Shown piece by piece: positions 53,659 to 62,799 of a stretch of DNA of 64,000 bases. Numbering within the stretch: the first letter of the stretch is position 1; every line of letters starts with the position of its first letter. The notes beneath the pieces are model-generated. The model was not told where the DNA came from, ran no database searches, and saw nothing but the letters and a program-made list of their open reading frames with translations. Location: the NCBI RefSeq assembly GCF_041206865.1, contig NZ_JBGEDP010000001.1:4712001-4776000 (forward strand), in the 5' to 3' direction. Both the position numbers and the translations under genes were made by a program. Source of the stretch: Mycobacterium sp. HUMS_12744610 (GTDB lineage: Bacteria > Actinomycetota > Actinomycetes > Mycobacteriales > Mycobacteriaceae).

Positions 53659-55086
53659 CGTCACCTTCGGCAGCCTCGCTCGCTTGGTGACCCCCCGGTC
53701 GGCGGGGTCGGTGTATTCCAGCAATGTCTCGTCCGTGTCGTCCATATCGACCGTCACGTCTTCGTCATCGAGGGCGAGGTAGCCGACGATCTCCGCCGCG
53801 CCCTGCTCGATGGGGTGCATCGCGATGACGTCGGTCAACAGAGCCGTGGAGCTCTGGGGCAGAACGCTTCGCACGATCTCGACCAAGCGCGCCGGGTCGA
53901 CGAACCTCTGGCTGAAAAGGAGCTCGGCGTCCACCTCCTCGGTGGCCTGCGCGATTTGGCTCTCAACCGCCACCGCCGGAGGCGATTGGTAGAGCGGGCG
54001 CTCGAACGGAAGCGCTATTTCGATGCCTGGCAGATCGACGTCGAGCCCGAAGGTGGGGGGATTGTCGCGCAGCTCGAGGGCAACGCCTTCCACCGAGCGA
54101 ACCAGGTCGAGAACGCGCCGGTTCTCCATCCAGACCTGGTCGTCGAGGAAACGGCGCAGCTGCTCGGAAATCTGACGGACCGTGCGCTGCGTCCGATCGG
54201 CGGCCTCGGACCAGTCGTGGTGGATGCCGCGAATGCGGTGATCGACTTCAATCACCTCAAGGGCTGACACCTTGGCGAGCAACTCCGCCAGTTCGGTTTG
54301 ACGCGATTCCGAGAGAAGGAAATCGTAGAACGACTGGAAGCTGCGCCCCTGGTCCGAGCCGGCGATCTGGGAGCGGCTTCCGACCAAGTTGGCCAGCAGT
54401 TCGCCCTTGGAGCCATCCCATACCGCAATCTTTTCTCGCGCGGCACGGTCGAGAAGTCGGAAGTTCTCCTCAACCTCGCGGAAGTCGGCGAGCAGTTCCC
54501 GCGCCGTCGCCGACAGCTGCTGGTAGCGGTCGCGGACCCCGGTCGCGTCCAGCACGGTGATGAAGCCGGCTTCGACCGCCGCGATCTCGGCGTCGAGTTC
54601 GTCGCGGCGGCGGCGCAGTTCGGCCAACCGGACCTCGGGTTCGACTTCGGTTCCGTGCACGATCTGTCGTAGTAGCTCGACCACGGTGTGCAGCCTGGAC
54701 TCGGTCCCCACGAAAGACCTGCCCCGCAGGCTCGTCACCCACGCATAGGCCTTCTCGAACGCCGGGGTGACCTCGTAGTGCACTTCGTCGTCGCCGGGCG
54801 GATAAAAACGCCGCAGATACGCGGTGTCGGTGGCCGCCCAGTCCTCCAAATAAGACCGCGCGTCCTTAGGAAACCGCTCGGAGCCGTCCTCGGTGGAGAT
54901 CTCGGCATTCAGCGCATGGAGGTGGTCGTCCAGCTGCGCCGCGACCTCACTTGCCGGGCGGGCGCCGCGGTTGCCCTCGACGAAAAACTCTCCGAGGAAG
55001 GCCAGGATCAGGGCGGAGTTGCCGGCGCGCAGCAGTCGCCAAGCGGGGTGTCGTTCCCGCAGCGCGTCGATCGCCGCATAGTCCAT
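53644..55086 (-). CDS. jetA: Wadjet kleisin-like subunit JetA (DUF3375)
   Basis: A 480-residue DUF3375 protein: MDYAAIDALRERHPAWRLLR, AGNSALILAFLGEFFVEGNR, LEDWAATDTAYLRRFYPPGD, FVGTESRLHTVVELLRQIVH, SFQSFYDFLLSESRQTELAE. It is the kleisin-like MukF relative of the Wadjet complex. The ATG at 55086 matches the usual family start; a GTG at 55110 is an alternative. It is the first gene of the operon. Its stop falls at the start of the MIRU array. Confidence 0.92.
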   Translation of the reverse strand: MDYAAIDALRERHPAWRLLRAGNSALILAFLGEFFVEGNRGARPASEVAAQLDDHLHALNAEISTEDGSERFPKDARSYLEDWAATDTAYLRRFYPPGDDEVHYEVTPAFEKAYAWVTSLRGRSFVGTESRLHTVVELLRQIVHGTEVEPEVRLAELRRRRDELDAEIAAVEAGFITVLDATGVRDRYQQLSATARELLADFREVEENFRLLDRAAREKIAVWDGSKGELLANLVGSRSQIAGSDQGRSFQSFYDFLLSESRQTELAELLAKVSALEVIEVDHRIRGIHHDWSEAADRTQRTVRQISEQLRRFLDDQVWMENRRVLDLVRSVEGVALELRDNPPTFGLDVDLPGIEIALPFERPLYQSPPAVAVESQIAQATEEVDAELLFSQRFVDPARLVEIVRSVLPQSSTALLTDVIAMHPIEQGAAEIVGYLALDDEDVTVDMDDTDETLLEYTDPADRGVTKRARLPKVTVRRR

Positions 55087-55239
55087 CACCGAAAGGGTAG
55101 AGAATCCCACCGACAGATTCCGGCACGCTCGCCGGGAAAGACGGCCTCGTCCGGATCTGCCGACGAAGGTGCAATTGCCTGGGTCCTCTACTCGCGCCGG
55201 ACCGGCGCTCGCCGTCGCGGGGCCGGTTGCAGCGGCGCT

Positions 55240-55651
55240 GCACCACGACGCAGTGGTTGAGTTGGCGCCGCTTTACGATTCACTGTCCACGCTGCAATAC
55301 CCCGAACTGTCCGCGACCGCGGGCAGCAAAATCAGTGCGCAGCATTCGCTTGCCAAGGTGGATCGGCAGGCGCTTTTCGACGAGGCGAGGGCCATGGGCC
55401 TCCCCGCTCGCGCAGTCGGGCAGGCGCTCGACGAACTCTCTACGCACGTCCACTCAGGCATAGAGAACCTGCCCGCCGAGATCACCGAAGGCTGGCCGTC
55501 GCGACACGTGATTGAGGCGGGGCTGGAGCGATTGCATCGACCTGAGACCGGACGGCCACTCGGCGGCGTCAAACGATCATCGCGGCGGGGCCGAACGCCG
55601 GACACGATCACCGCGGATAAACGCGGGGCCGCCCCACGGATGAGAGGCTGA
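55240..55651 (+). pseudogene. hipA C-terminal fragment
   Basis: The frame gives VVELAPLYDSLSTLQYPELS, SAQHSLAKVDRQALFDEARA, AVGQALDELSTHVHSGIENL and GWPSRHVIEAGLERLHRPET. This is the C-terminus of HipA-type kinases (LAPxYDxLST, then helical end). The kinase core, N-terminus and hipB are absent. It is a leftover, not a working toxin. Confidence 0.7.
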
Positions 55652-55655
55652 GCGG

Positions 55656-55973
55656 ATGGGTGGATCGAGTTACGCGACGTTGGATGCCTTGATCGCGCAG
55701 GCGACAGTCGACTGCTACAACGACAGCGAGTGCGTGACCGGCCTATACACCACGCTCGACCAGCATCTCGCCACGCCGTTTCAGACTGTGGTCCTCGGCG
55801 TGGACGTCACCGTGGCGGGAGTCGACCTAACCGACGACGAGCAGATCGTGGCCGTGTGCACCCGCGGCCGGTCGACACAGCGCATCCCGATCCTGAACCT
55901 TCCCCTGCCGACACCGCACCCTGACGGCGCGCAATGGATTGAGGCGTATCGCCGCTGGGTGAAAAGAGCGTGA
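55656..55973 (+). CDS. CcbP-like calcium-binding protein
   Basis: A 105-residue protein: ALIAQATVDCYNDSECVTGL, TLDQHLATPFQTVVLGVDVT, VAGVDLTDDEQIVAVCTRGR and DGAQWIEAYRRWVKR. It resembles the CcbP family of small acidic Ca2+-binding proteins known from cyanobacteria. Its stop overlaps the GTG start of the next gene. The pairing with an XPB/Ssl2-like gene suggests one operon of unknown role. Confidence 0.65.
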   Translation: MGGSSYATLDALIAQATVDCYNDSECVTGLYTTLDQHLATPFQTVVLGVDVTVAGVDLTDDEQIVAVCTRGRSTQRIPILNLPLPTPHPDGAQWIEAYRRWVKRA

Positions 55974-57305
55974 ACACCGTCGACCACCTGCGCGATGTCG
56001 ACGGCGAGCACCGGGTGCGGCTGACGCAGGCCGAAGCCCTCACCAACCTGCGCACCGTGCTCGAGCTGTGCGCGGCCGGCGAGGTGAAGTGCAGCGCCAA
56101 GACGGGTCGGCCCTCGGCAGCGACCATCCGTGCCGTCGATACGCACCTTGCGGACGGCGACTTCTACGCCGGCGAAGCCATCGCCAGCTTCGCCTGGCCG
56201 CTGCTCATCCAGGCCGGCGGACTGGCCAAGCTCGAAGAAACCCGGCTCCAACCAACCACGAGGGGCCTTGCGGCGCCGGGTAAACCACCGGTGGAAGTGG
56301 TTCGCCACCTATGGCAACGATGGCTCACCCACGCGCCGATCGACGAATTCAGCCGGATCGAGAACATCAAGGGCCAGCTGCCGCAACGTGCTCACCGCGG
56401 CCAAGACCCGCCGCCAGCTGGTCGGCCGGGCGCTGACCAGCTGCCCGCCAGGCGAATGGATCGACGTCGACCACCTGTTCAGCAGGATGCGCCGCGGCAA
56501 CATGAGCCCTACCATCGCCCGCAACGAGATGGCGCTGTGGAAGCTCTATCTGGTCGATCCGCAGTACGGCAGCCTCGGTTATGCCGGGCACCACAACTGG
56601 GAGATCCTGGAAGGCCGCTACACCCTGGCCGTTCTGTTCGAGTACGCCGGCACCCTGGGCCTGGTCGACCTCGACTACATCCATGCGGCCGGCGCCCGCG
56701 AGGACTTCCGGGACAACTGGGGCAGCGACGAGCTGGATGCCCTCAGTCGCTATGACGGCCTGCGGTCGATCCGGCTCAATGAGCTCGGCGCTTACGTGTT
56801 CGGCTTGACCGACACTTACCGGCCGGTCGACTCCGACGCTGCCGACGGTGCGCCGCTGAAGGTACTGCCCAACCTCGACATTGTCGCCACCGGGGACGTC
56901 ACCGCCGCGGACCGGCTCTTGCTCACCGCTTACGCGAAACAGACCGCCGACCGCGTCTGGACGGTCTCGACCGCCAGCCTGCTCTCGGCGATCGATTCCG
57001 GGCGCCGACTTTCCGAATTCACCACGTTCCTGACCGCTCGCACCGCGCACGAAGTCAGCGCGCTGGACACGCTGGTGGCCGACGTCCACCGCCGAGCCGG
57101 GCAGCTCGCCGACCTGGGCCATGCCCGCTTGATCGAATGCGCCGACCCCGCCACCGCCGCTCTCATCTCGCGCGACCGTAGGCTGCGCCCGCTGTGCCGC
57201 CCGATCGGCGACAGACATCTCGCCGTCCCGGTGGATCAAGAGCTGAAGTTCCGCACCACTCTGCTCCAACTCGGCTACGTCCTGCCGGGACAAGCGATGA
57301 CGTGA
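55970..57305 (+). pseudogene. XPB/Ssl2 N-terminal-domain-like protein, frameshifted
   Basis: The first frame gives TQAEALTNLRTVLELCAAGE, TGRPSAATIRAVDTHLADGD and EFSRIENIKGQLP. Near 56385 one extra base shifts the frame. The second frame continues NVLTAAKTRRQLVGRALTSC, GHHNWEILEGRYTLAVLFEY and, at the end, HRRAGQLADLGHARLIECAD, typical of helicase-associated XPB/Ssl2 N-terminal domains (PF13625). No helicase motor domain is present, so it is a stand-alone version. Corrected length is 444 residues. GTG start overlaps the CcbP-like gene. Confidence 0.7.
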
Positions 57306-57350
57306 GACATCGCCCTGACGGCCGACTCGCCGGTGCCGCAACGGGCATGA

Positions 57351-57384
57351 AAATGGCTCCCGGAGGAGTCTCCGGGAGCCATTT
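57351..57384. terminator. Strong bidirectional hairpin terminator
   Basis: A perfect 15-bp stem (AAATGGCTCCCGGAG with CTCCGGGAGCCATTT) closes on a four-base loop, with A-rich and T-rich ends. It lies 46 bases after the XPB/Ssl2-like stop and just before the tRNA fragment. Confidence 0.8.
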
Positions 57385-57388
57385 CCGC

Positions 57389-57434
57389 TGGTAGCGGGGA
57401 CAGGATTCGAACCTGCGACCTCTGGGTTATGAGC
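57389..57434 (-). other. 3' half of a tRNA-Met(CAT)-like gene (attachment-site scar)
   Basis: On the reverse strand this reads the anticodon loop (CTCATAA), the T-arm (AGGTTCGAATCCTG) and the acceptor end with CCA (CCCCGCTACCA). The 5' half of the tRNA is missing and the sequence beyond the anticodon cannot pair. Integrative elements often use tRNA 3' ends as attachment sites, so this marks one edge of an integrated segment. Confidence 0.75.
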
Positions 57435-57957
57435 TACGGGCCAGGGGTTTCGGGTGTTCGTGTGGTCTCATTTGCGCAGGTCAGCTGCGGTGAGGTGTCC
57501 GACTGGTTGCACCTGGTCGCACCGATTTGGGGCGGTTTCGCGGAGTTTTGTTCCCAAATTTGTTCCCAACCTTGCGGTCACCGACGCGCAGAAGCCGGTC
57601 GGCTCACGCGACGGATTTACAGTCCGCGGGACGCCCTGCGAATAACGACGAATCCCCCGGTGCATGCCCCGGGGGATCGCGGTCACCATTCTTTGCGCAA
57701 GCACCCCACGAATCCTTCCGGCTCCTAAAGAGGGACGCTCGGGAGGGGCGGGATGGAGCGTGAGGTCCCGCATAGGAAGCCAGTTCGCAGCAAACCCGCC
57801 GAACCTCGGTAACATCTAGGATGCTACCCCTAGATCAGCCCGGCGGTCGAGCGTCTCAGAGAAGCGATGTCGTTTGCAGCCGGTTGGTTGGTCGTTAGCG
57901 CCTGGTATTATGTAATGTCTACATCAGTTTGCCACCATCGGCACACAAAAACGGGCG
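57435..57957. other. Intergenic beside the tRNA scar; no gene supported
   Basis: About 520 bases. A tRNA-Tyr-like anticodon stem-loop (GCGGACTGTAAATCCGTC on the reverse strand, about 57612-57630) is present without the rest of a tRNA. Twin TTGTTCCCAA motifs (about 57549-57570) recall phage-integrase 3' ends. A small palindrome (ATCTAGG ... CCTAGAT) lies near 57816-57838. No recombinase gene is found. Confidence 0.5.
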
Positions 57958-57969
57958 GTGCACAAAGCC

Positions 57970-58866
57970 ATGACTCTCCAGTCCTCAGCAAAACGAAACT
58001 ACGCTGCGCAGCAGTTCGCCGCCACACTAGGCGGGCACGCTGGCGTACCGATACGACACTCGTTCGTCCGCCGCATCGATGACCATCTCTCTCCACTGGA
58101 ACTGTTGATGAACTCCGCCAAGGGGGGTGCGGGCGGCGGGCGGGGCGGCCGGACACGGTTAGCGTTGCTACTGACCCTCTGGTGGGTCATAGCAGCCCCG
58201 CCCTACACTGGCAGTCGGCCCGCGGCAGTGTGGTCCGACTTAATGGGTATGGGTGACAATGCACGCGGAGCTCGAACCGTCACCGCCAACCTTCACGAAC
58301 TAGCCCGCCGCCGCATCATCACGTTGACCGCCGGGGGTGCCGGCATGCCCAACACGATCACCCTGCTCGACGAACAAGGCAACGAACAGCCATACCGCCG
58401 CCCCGCTGGGCCGGCAGACGGCGGGTCCTACTTCCGGGTCCCCGAGGCCTTCTGGACAACTGGCCTGATCGGGGAGGTTAGCGGTCCAGGCTTGGCTATG
58501 TACTTGATCCTGCTGTACTACCACCGCCGCAGCGCCGCCTCGACGGGCGCGCGCGATTTTGCGGAGCCGACACCAACATGGTTTTCGGAAAACAGCTTTC
58601 GACAACGGCACGGACTTTCCGAAGACACCCGACTTGCTGGGATTCAGAACCTTCGCGATCTCGGGGCTATCCAGGTCAATACCGTGTCGATCGACTCATC
58701 GGGCGGCAACAGCCAGCGTCGGTACCAGCGCCGGCACGTGACCCTCAACCCCCGCTATGAGCCCCCGCCGCGGGGCGAGAAACCGGACACCGGAGCGCGT
58801 AAATCTTTGGTTGAACTTCCCTCGTCCGAGACCGCCTTTTCGACGCTCCGGGATCGGCTAAAATAG
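57970..58866 (+). CDS. Putative winged-helix protein, unknown role
   Basis: A 298-residue protein: MTLQSSAKRNYAAQQFAATL, LALLLTLWWVIAAPPYTGSR, GARTVTANLHELARRRIITL, FRVPEAFWTTGLIGEVSGPG, ENSFRQRHGLSEDTRLAGIQ. The pattern of two winged-helix-like segments resembles phage or plasmid replication initiators or regulators, but I do not recognise the family. The ATG at 57970 is chosen; a GTG at 57958 is in frame. It sits between the tRNA scar and the Gabija genes, in the place where mobile-island genes are expected. Confidence 0.6.
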   Translation: MTLQSSAKRNYAAQQFAATLGGHAGVPIRHSFVRRIDDHLSPLELLMNSAKGGAGGGRGGRTRLALLLTLWWVIAAPPYTGSRPAAVWSDLMGMGDNARGARTVTANLHELARRRIITLTAGGAGMPNTITLLDEQGNEQPYRRPAGPADGGSYFRVPEAFWTTGLIGEVSGPGLAMYLILLYYHRRSAASTGARDFAEPTPTWFSENSFRQRHGLSEDTRLAGIQNLRDLGAIQVNTVSIDSSGGNSQRRYQRRHVTLNPRYEPPPRGEKPDTGARKSLVELPSSETAFSTLRDRLK

Positions 58867-59061
58867 CTGACCGCAAGTTCATTTCGAGTGAACTGGACAA
58901 GCGGCGCGATCGCTGCTGGGGGCCGGCAAAGAACTATCGCGACGCTTGCACCGCGTCTTGGTTCTGGCTTGACCGACGGTCTCATGCACGGTTGACCTAA
59001 GCGCCACGCCGAGTGTAGCGGCGGCCTGAATCAACTGCATCACTGAGTATCGTCCTATGTG

Positions 59062-60843
59062 ATGTACGTGAGCGCCCTTCGAGCCACTGGCTACCGCAAT
59101 CTAGAGGGCACCGTCGAGCTTTGCAGCCCGCTCGCGGTGCTGGTCGGCGAAAACAATGCCGGCAAGAGCAACGTTATCGACGCGCTGCGAACCGTCTTGG
59201 AGCCAGAGGCCGGTCCGCGCTCTCGGCGCTGGTTGCGCGCGGAAGATTTCACCCACGACGGACACGGAAATCTGACCGCTGACGAGCTCGAGCTCGAGGT
59301 TCGGCTCGACGGTCTAGGCGCCGGGGAGCAGGCACGGATGGTGACGTGCCTCGCCCCCAGGATGGGGCCGGGTGTCGCGAAGATCCGGCTTAAGGCGACG
59401 TTGGGGCCGACTGGTCGTGTCCGAACCGAGTGGTTCGGCGGTGACTCCCAGCAGCCGGACATTGAGCACCACGCCCGAGACGCGGTCAGATTCGTGTATC
59501 TACATCCGCTGCGCGACGCTGCCGCCGACCTGAGGCCGGGGCGCGATAACAAGCTGATTCCACTAATCGGTTCGCTTGCCCCGCCAGACCATCCCGATCA
59601 CCAGGCGATCATCGATGCAGCCAGCCTTGCTAACAGTGCGCTCGATGGAATCCAGACGATTATCGACGCCCGCCACCACGTCGCCAGCCGCTTGAACGCG
59701 ATGACGGGACCGGGCCGCTTCGCACAGCAGAGCGGACTCGCGTTTGAGGACCCGAAGTTTGAGCGGGTCGTAGGCGCGCTGCGCGCTAAAATCGGCCACC
59801 TTGCGGCCCTCGAGATGGACGAGAATGGCTTGGGCTACAACAACTTGTTGTATATGGCGGTCTTGCTCGCGGCGATCGCCGACGCACCGGTGGCAGCTGA
59901 GGAACCGACACTGCGCGTGTTATTAGTCGAAGAGCCCGAGGCGCACCTACACCCGCAACTGCAGGACCTGCTCATGCGCTTCCTAGAGAGCGAGGCGGTC
60001 GGCCCGACCCAAGTCATCGCGACGACGCACTCGCCAACCTTTGCATCATCGGCGCGGGTGGAGCGGCTTACCGTACTTGCGCGAGGCGACGTACGCGCGA
60101 AGCCCGTCGCCCGCCTACCAAGAGATTTCGGCCTGGACGACAAACAGCTTGCCTATCTGCGCCGCTTCCTGGACGTAACGAAGGCGTCGCTGTTCTTCGC
60201 GCGCGCAGTGATTCTCGTGGAGGGCGTTGCCGAGCAGCTGCTGGTGCCGGTCATCGCCGAACGAATCGGACGGCCGCTGGCATCGAACGGCGTAGCCATC
60301 ATCAATATCGGCGGCGTCGCCTTTCCTCCATTCACAGACCTCTTCGGCAATGACAAGTTGCCATACCGACTCGCGGTTATTTCCGACAGTGATGGTCAGC
60401 CCTCGGCCGACGAGCTGGCAGGAGAGGATGAAGCACTATCCCCACGCGCAGCCGCGCTGGCGAACCGTGCGGGCGATAATGTGATCGTCCGGCTCGCCGA
60501 GAAGACGCTGGAGTGGGACTTGGCGATGGTCGGCAATAGTGCAGTGATGTTCGACGCGCTGGCACAGGTCAAGCCGATCGCCGGGCCACGGCTGAGAGCC
60601 GAGGTTGACGATGCGAACGAGGTCGAGCGGGCCAACGGAATCCTCGACAAGGTCAAAAACGTGAAGGGCCGTTTCGCACAGGAACTCGCTGAGCTGCTAG
60701 CAGACGAGGATCAGCCGCTCCAGGTTCCCACATACCTGCGTGAGGCAATCGAGTGGGTGACAGAGCCGGAAGCCGCCAGGCAGGACGAGCGTGAGGCCGA
60801 GATCAGCGTGAGTGGCGCGGCCGTCGGTGAGAGCGATGAATGA
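59062..60843 (+). CDS. gajA: Gabija nuclease GajA (OLD-family ATPase/Toprim)
   Basis: A 593-residue protein. The ABC-like ATPase has Walker A VGENNAGKSNVIDALRTV, signature region GYNNLLYMAVLL, Walker B VLLVEEPEAHLHPQLQ and TTHSP. The C-terminal Toprim nuclease has AVILVEGVAEQLLVPVIAER (Glu) and AVISDSDGQPS (Asp-x-Asp). GajA is the DNA-nicking subunit of the Gabija phage defence. The ATG at 59062 is chosen. Its end overlaps the gajB start (ATGA). It looks intact. Confidence 0.9.
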   Translation: MYVSALRATGYRNLEGTVELCSPLAVLVGENNAGKSNVIDALRTVLEPEAGPRSRRWLRAEDFTHDGHGNLTADELELEVRLDGLGAGEQARMVTCLAPRMGPGVAKIRLKATLGPTGRVRTEWFGGDSQQPDIEHHARDAVRFVYLHPLRDAAADLRPGRDNKLIPLIGSLAPPDHPDHQAIIDAASLANSALDGIQTIIDARHHVASRLNAMTGPGRFAQQSGLAFEDPKFERVVGALRAKIGHLAALEMDENGLGYNNLLYMAVLLAAIADAPVAAEEPTLRVLLVEEPEAHLHPQLQDLLMRFLESEAVGPTQVIATTHSPTFASSARVERLTVLARGDVRAKPVARLPRDFGLDDKQLAYLRRFLDVTKASLFFARAVILVEGVAEQLLVPVIAERIGRPLASNGVAIINIGGVAFPPFTDLFGNDKLPYRLAVISDSDGQPSADELAGEDEALSPRAAALANRAGDNVIVRLAEKTLEWDLAMVGNSAVMFDALAQVKPIAGPRLRAEVDDANEVERANGILDKVKNVKGRFAQELAELLADEDQPLQVPTYLREAIEWVTEPEAARQDEREAEISVSGAAVGESDE

Positions 60844-61381
60844 TTCTTACTAGCCAGCAGCAGCTGGTGGTCGACGCGGATGGCAACTTCCTCCTACTGG
60901 CATGTCCCGGTTCGGGCAAAACGCGTTCCGCTGCCGAAAGGACTGCCCGGCTAGTGCGCATGCCCGGTGTGAAGGTCGCGGCGTGTTCCTACACTAATGT
61001 GGGCGCTGAGCGGCTGGGGGCGGTGCTCGCGAATGACCTTGGAATTGTGCTGTCACACAATAATTTTCTTGGCACTATCCACAAGTTCCTACTTCGGCAC
61101 GTTGTCCATCCATTCGCCCACCTGCTCGGAGCAGAGCGGGGACCGTTCATTCACGAGGGTGACAGCTGGCCACAAGTCCGCGTTTACAACGACAACGTGC
61201 AGCGCATCGGCATCCACTGCTTCCGTCGCACACCTGATGGTGGACTCGTTGTGACAGATAAACCACGCACCGTAAGAGGAGCTTCGGACGAGATCGTGGC
61301 ATCGGTGCGCCAAGAGGTGTTGCGGCGCAAGGGTGACATCTTCCGGCGGGCCGGCCTGCTCACCGCTGATGATGCGATGTG

Positions 61382-62799
61382 AGCCTGTCACGATTTCTGT
61401 GTAAGTCAGAGGTGATTTGACTACGAGTTGTATTCTAGCACAATGGGATTCGCCCAGGGAATAGTCTGGCGAGTGTGTTGAGCGCCACAGTCCAGTTGTG
61501 CGTTCCAGTACCCGAATAGCCTCCTCTCTCGCTGGAGATGTTGCGCAGCCCGAGGTACAGCAACTTCATCGCGGCGTCCTTGTCCGTGAAATGACCACGG
61601 TTCTTGGTGATCTTGCGCAACTGGAAGTTGATCGACTCGATCGCATTGGTGGTGTAGACGATCTTGCGCAACTCCACCGGATAGTCCAGGAACGGAACGA
61701 ATTCCCCCCAGGCGTTGTGCCACACGTCAATTGCACCCGGATATTGGGCGCCGAATTGCTGGTCGAACTCCTTGAGTGCGAGTTCGGCTCCATCGACGGT
61801 CGGCGCACTGTAGATCGCCCGCATCGCGGTGGCGACCTTCTTGCGGTCCTTATAAGACACGAAGCGCATCGCATTCCTAATGACGTGCACGACGCAGGTC
61901 TGCACCACGGTATCGGGATAGATCGAGCGGATCGCATCAGGCAGACCGGTCAGCCCGTCGCAGCAGGCGATGAGGATGTCGCGCACCCCGCGGTTGCGCA
62001 GGTCGATGACGACCTTCTGCCAGAACTTCGCCCCCTCGGAGTCCTGGATCCAGCAGCCCAAGGCGTGTTTGCGGCCCTCCAGATCCACGCCAATGGCCAA
62101 ATAGGCGACCTTGGTGGTGATGACCCCGTTGTCGCCGATCCGCAGCCGCAGCCCATCGATGTAGAGGATCGGGTAGACCTCATCGAGCGGGCGGGCCTGC
62201 CAGGCCTTGATCTCATCGACCACCACCTCGGTGATATTGGAGATCAACTCCCGCGACACCGACGCCCCATAGACCTCCTGCAGGTGGGCTTCGATATCGC
62301 GGGTGGTCATTCCCCGTGAATACAGCGACAACACCACCGAATTGATGTTGTTGAGCCGGCGGGTCTTCTTCGGCACAATCGCCGGCTCAAACGAGCCGTT
62401 GCGATCACGCGGCGCATCGATCTGCACCGGGCCGTTGACGGTGGTCACCGTTTTCGGCGTGGTGCCGTTGCGCGAATTTCCCGATCCGCGTCCGGCCGGA
62501 TCGCCGGCCTCATAGCCCAGATGGTGGGTTAGCTCCGCATTCAGCGCCCGCTCCAGCACGGCCTTAGTCAGCTGGTTCAGCAAACCGTCCGCGCCGTCGA
62601 TCGGGGTCCCGGTCTTCACCGCATCCTTAATCAACGAGTCCAGCGTCTCTTCGGTGAACATCTCGGCCAGCCGCCGCGCCGCGGTCGTCTCCTCAGCCGG
62701 CATCTGCATGGTCTTGGTCACAAAACACTCCTTCTGTCCGCCCAACGGCGGTCCGATGATGGACCACCCCGGACTTACACAGATGGAATGACACGCCCT
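61382..62799 (-). mobile_element. IS256-family insertion sequence in gajB
   Basis: A 1418-bp element flanked by a perfect 8-bp duplication (GCGATGTG at 61374-61381 and 62800-62807), the usual length for IS256. The ends share TCTGTGTAAGTC about 13-16 bases inside. It is the youngest-looking insertion here because gajB is otherwise intact. Confidence 0.93.
61435..62721 (-). CDS. IS256-family transposase
   Basis: A 428-residue mutator-type transposase. The N-terminal part has FTEETLDSLIKDAVKTGTPI and GNSRNGTTPKTVTTVNGPVQ. The DDE core has YPILYIDGLRLRIGDNGVIT (first Asp), RDILIACCDGLTGLPDAIRS (second Asp) and VYTTNAIESINFQLRKITKN (Glu). The start is GTG at 62721, preceded by AGAAGGAGTG. No stop or frameshift, so likely active. 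Confidence 0.93.
   Translation of the reverse strand: MTKTMQMPAEETTAARRLAEMFTEETLDSLIKDAVKTGTPIDGADGLLNQLTKAVLERALNAELTHHLGYEAGDPAGRGSGNSRNGTTPKTVTTVNGPVQIDAPRDRNGSFEPAIVPKKTRRLNNINSVVLSLYSRGMTTRDIEAHLQEVYGASVSRELISNITEVVVDEIKAWQARPLDEVYPILYIDGLRLRIGDNGVITTKVAYLAIGVDLEGRKHALGCWIQDSEGAKFWQKVVIDLRNRGVRDILIACCDGLTGLPDAIRSIYPDTVVQTCVVHVIRNAMRFVSYKDRKKVATAMRAIYSAPTVDGAELALKEFDQQFGAQYPGAIDVWHNAWGEFVPFLDYPVELRKIVYTTNAIESINFQLRKITKNRGHFTDKDAAMKLLYLGLRNISSERGGYSGTGTHNWTVALNTLARLFPGRIPLC

Noticed and set aside
55189..55651. Functional HipA toxin
   Set aside because: Only the last ~130 residues remain; the kinase motifs and a partner antitoxin are absent.
57605..57635. Possible tRNA-Tyr gene
   Set aside because: Only an anticodon stem-loop with CTGTAAA is present. 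The D-arm, variable arm, T-arm and acceptor stem are missing.
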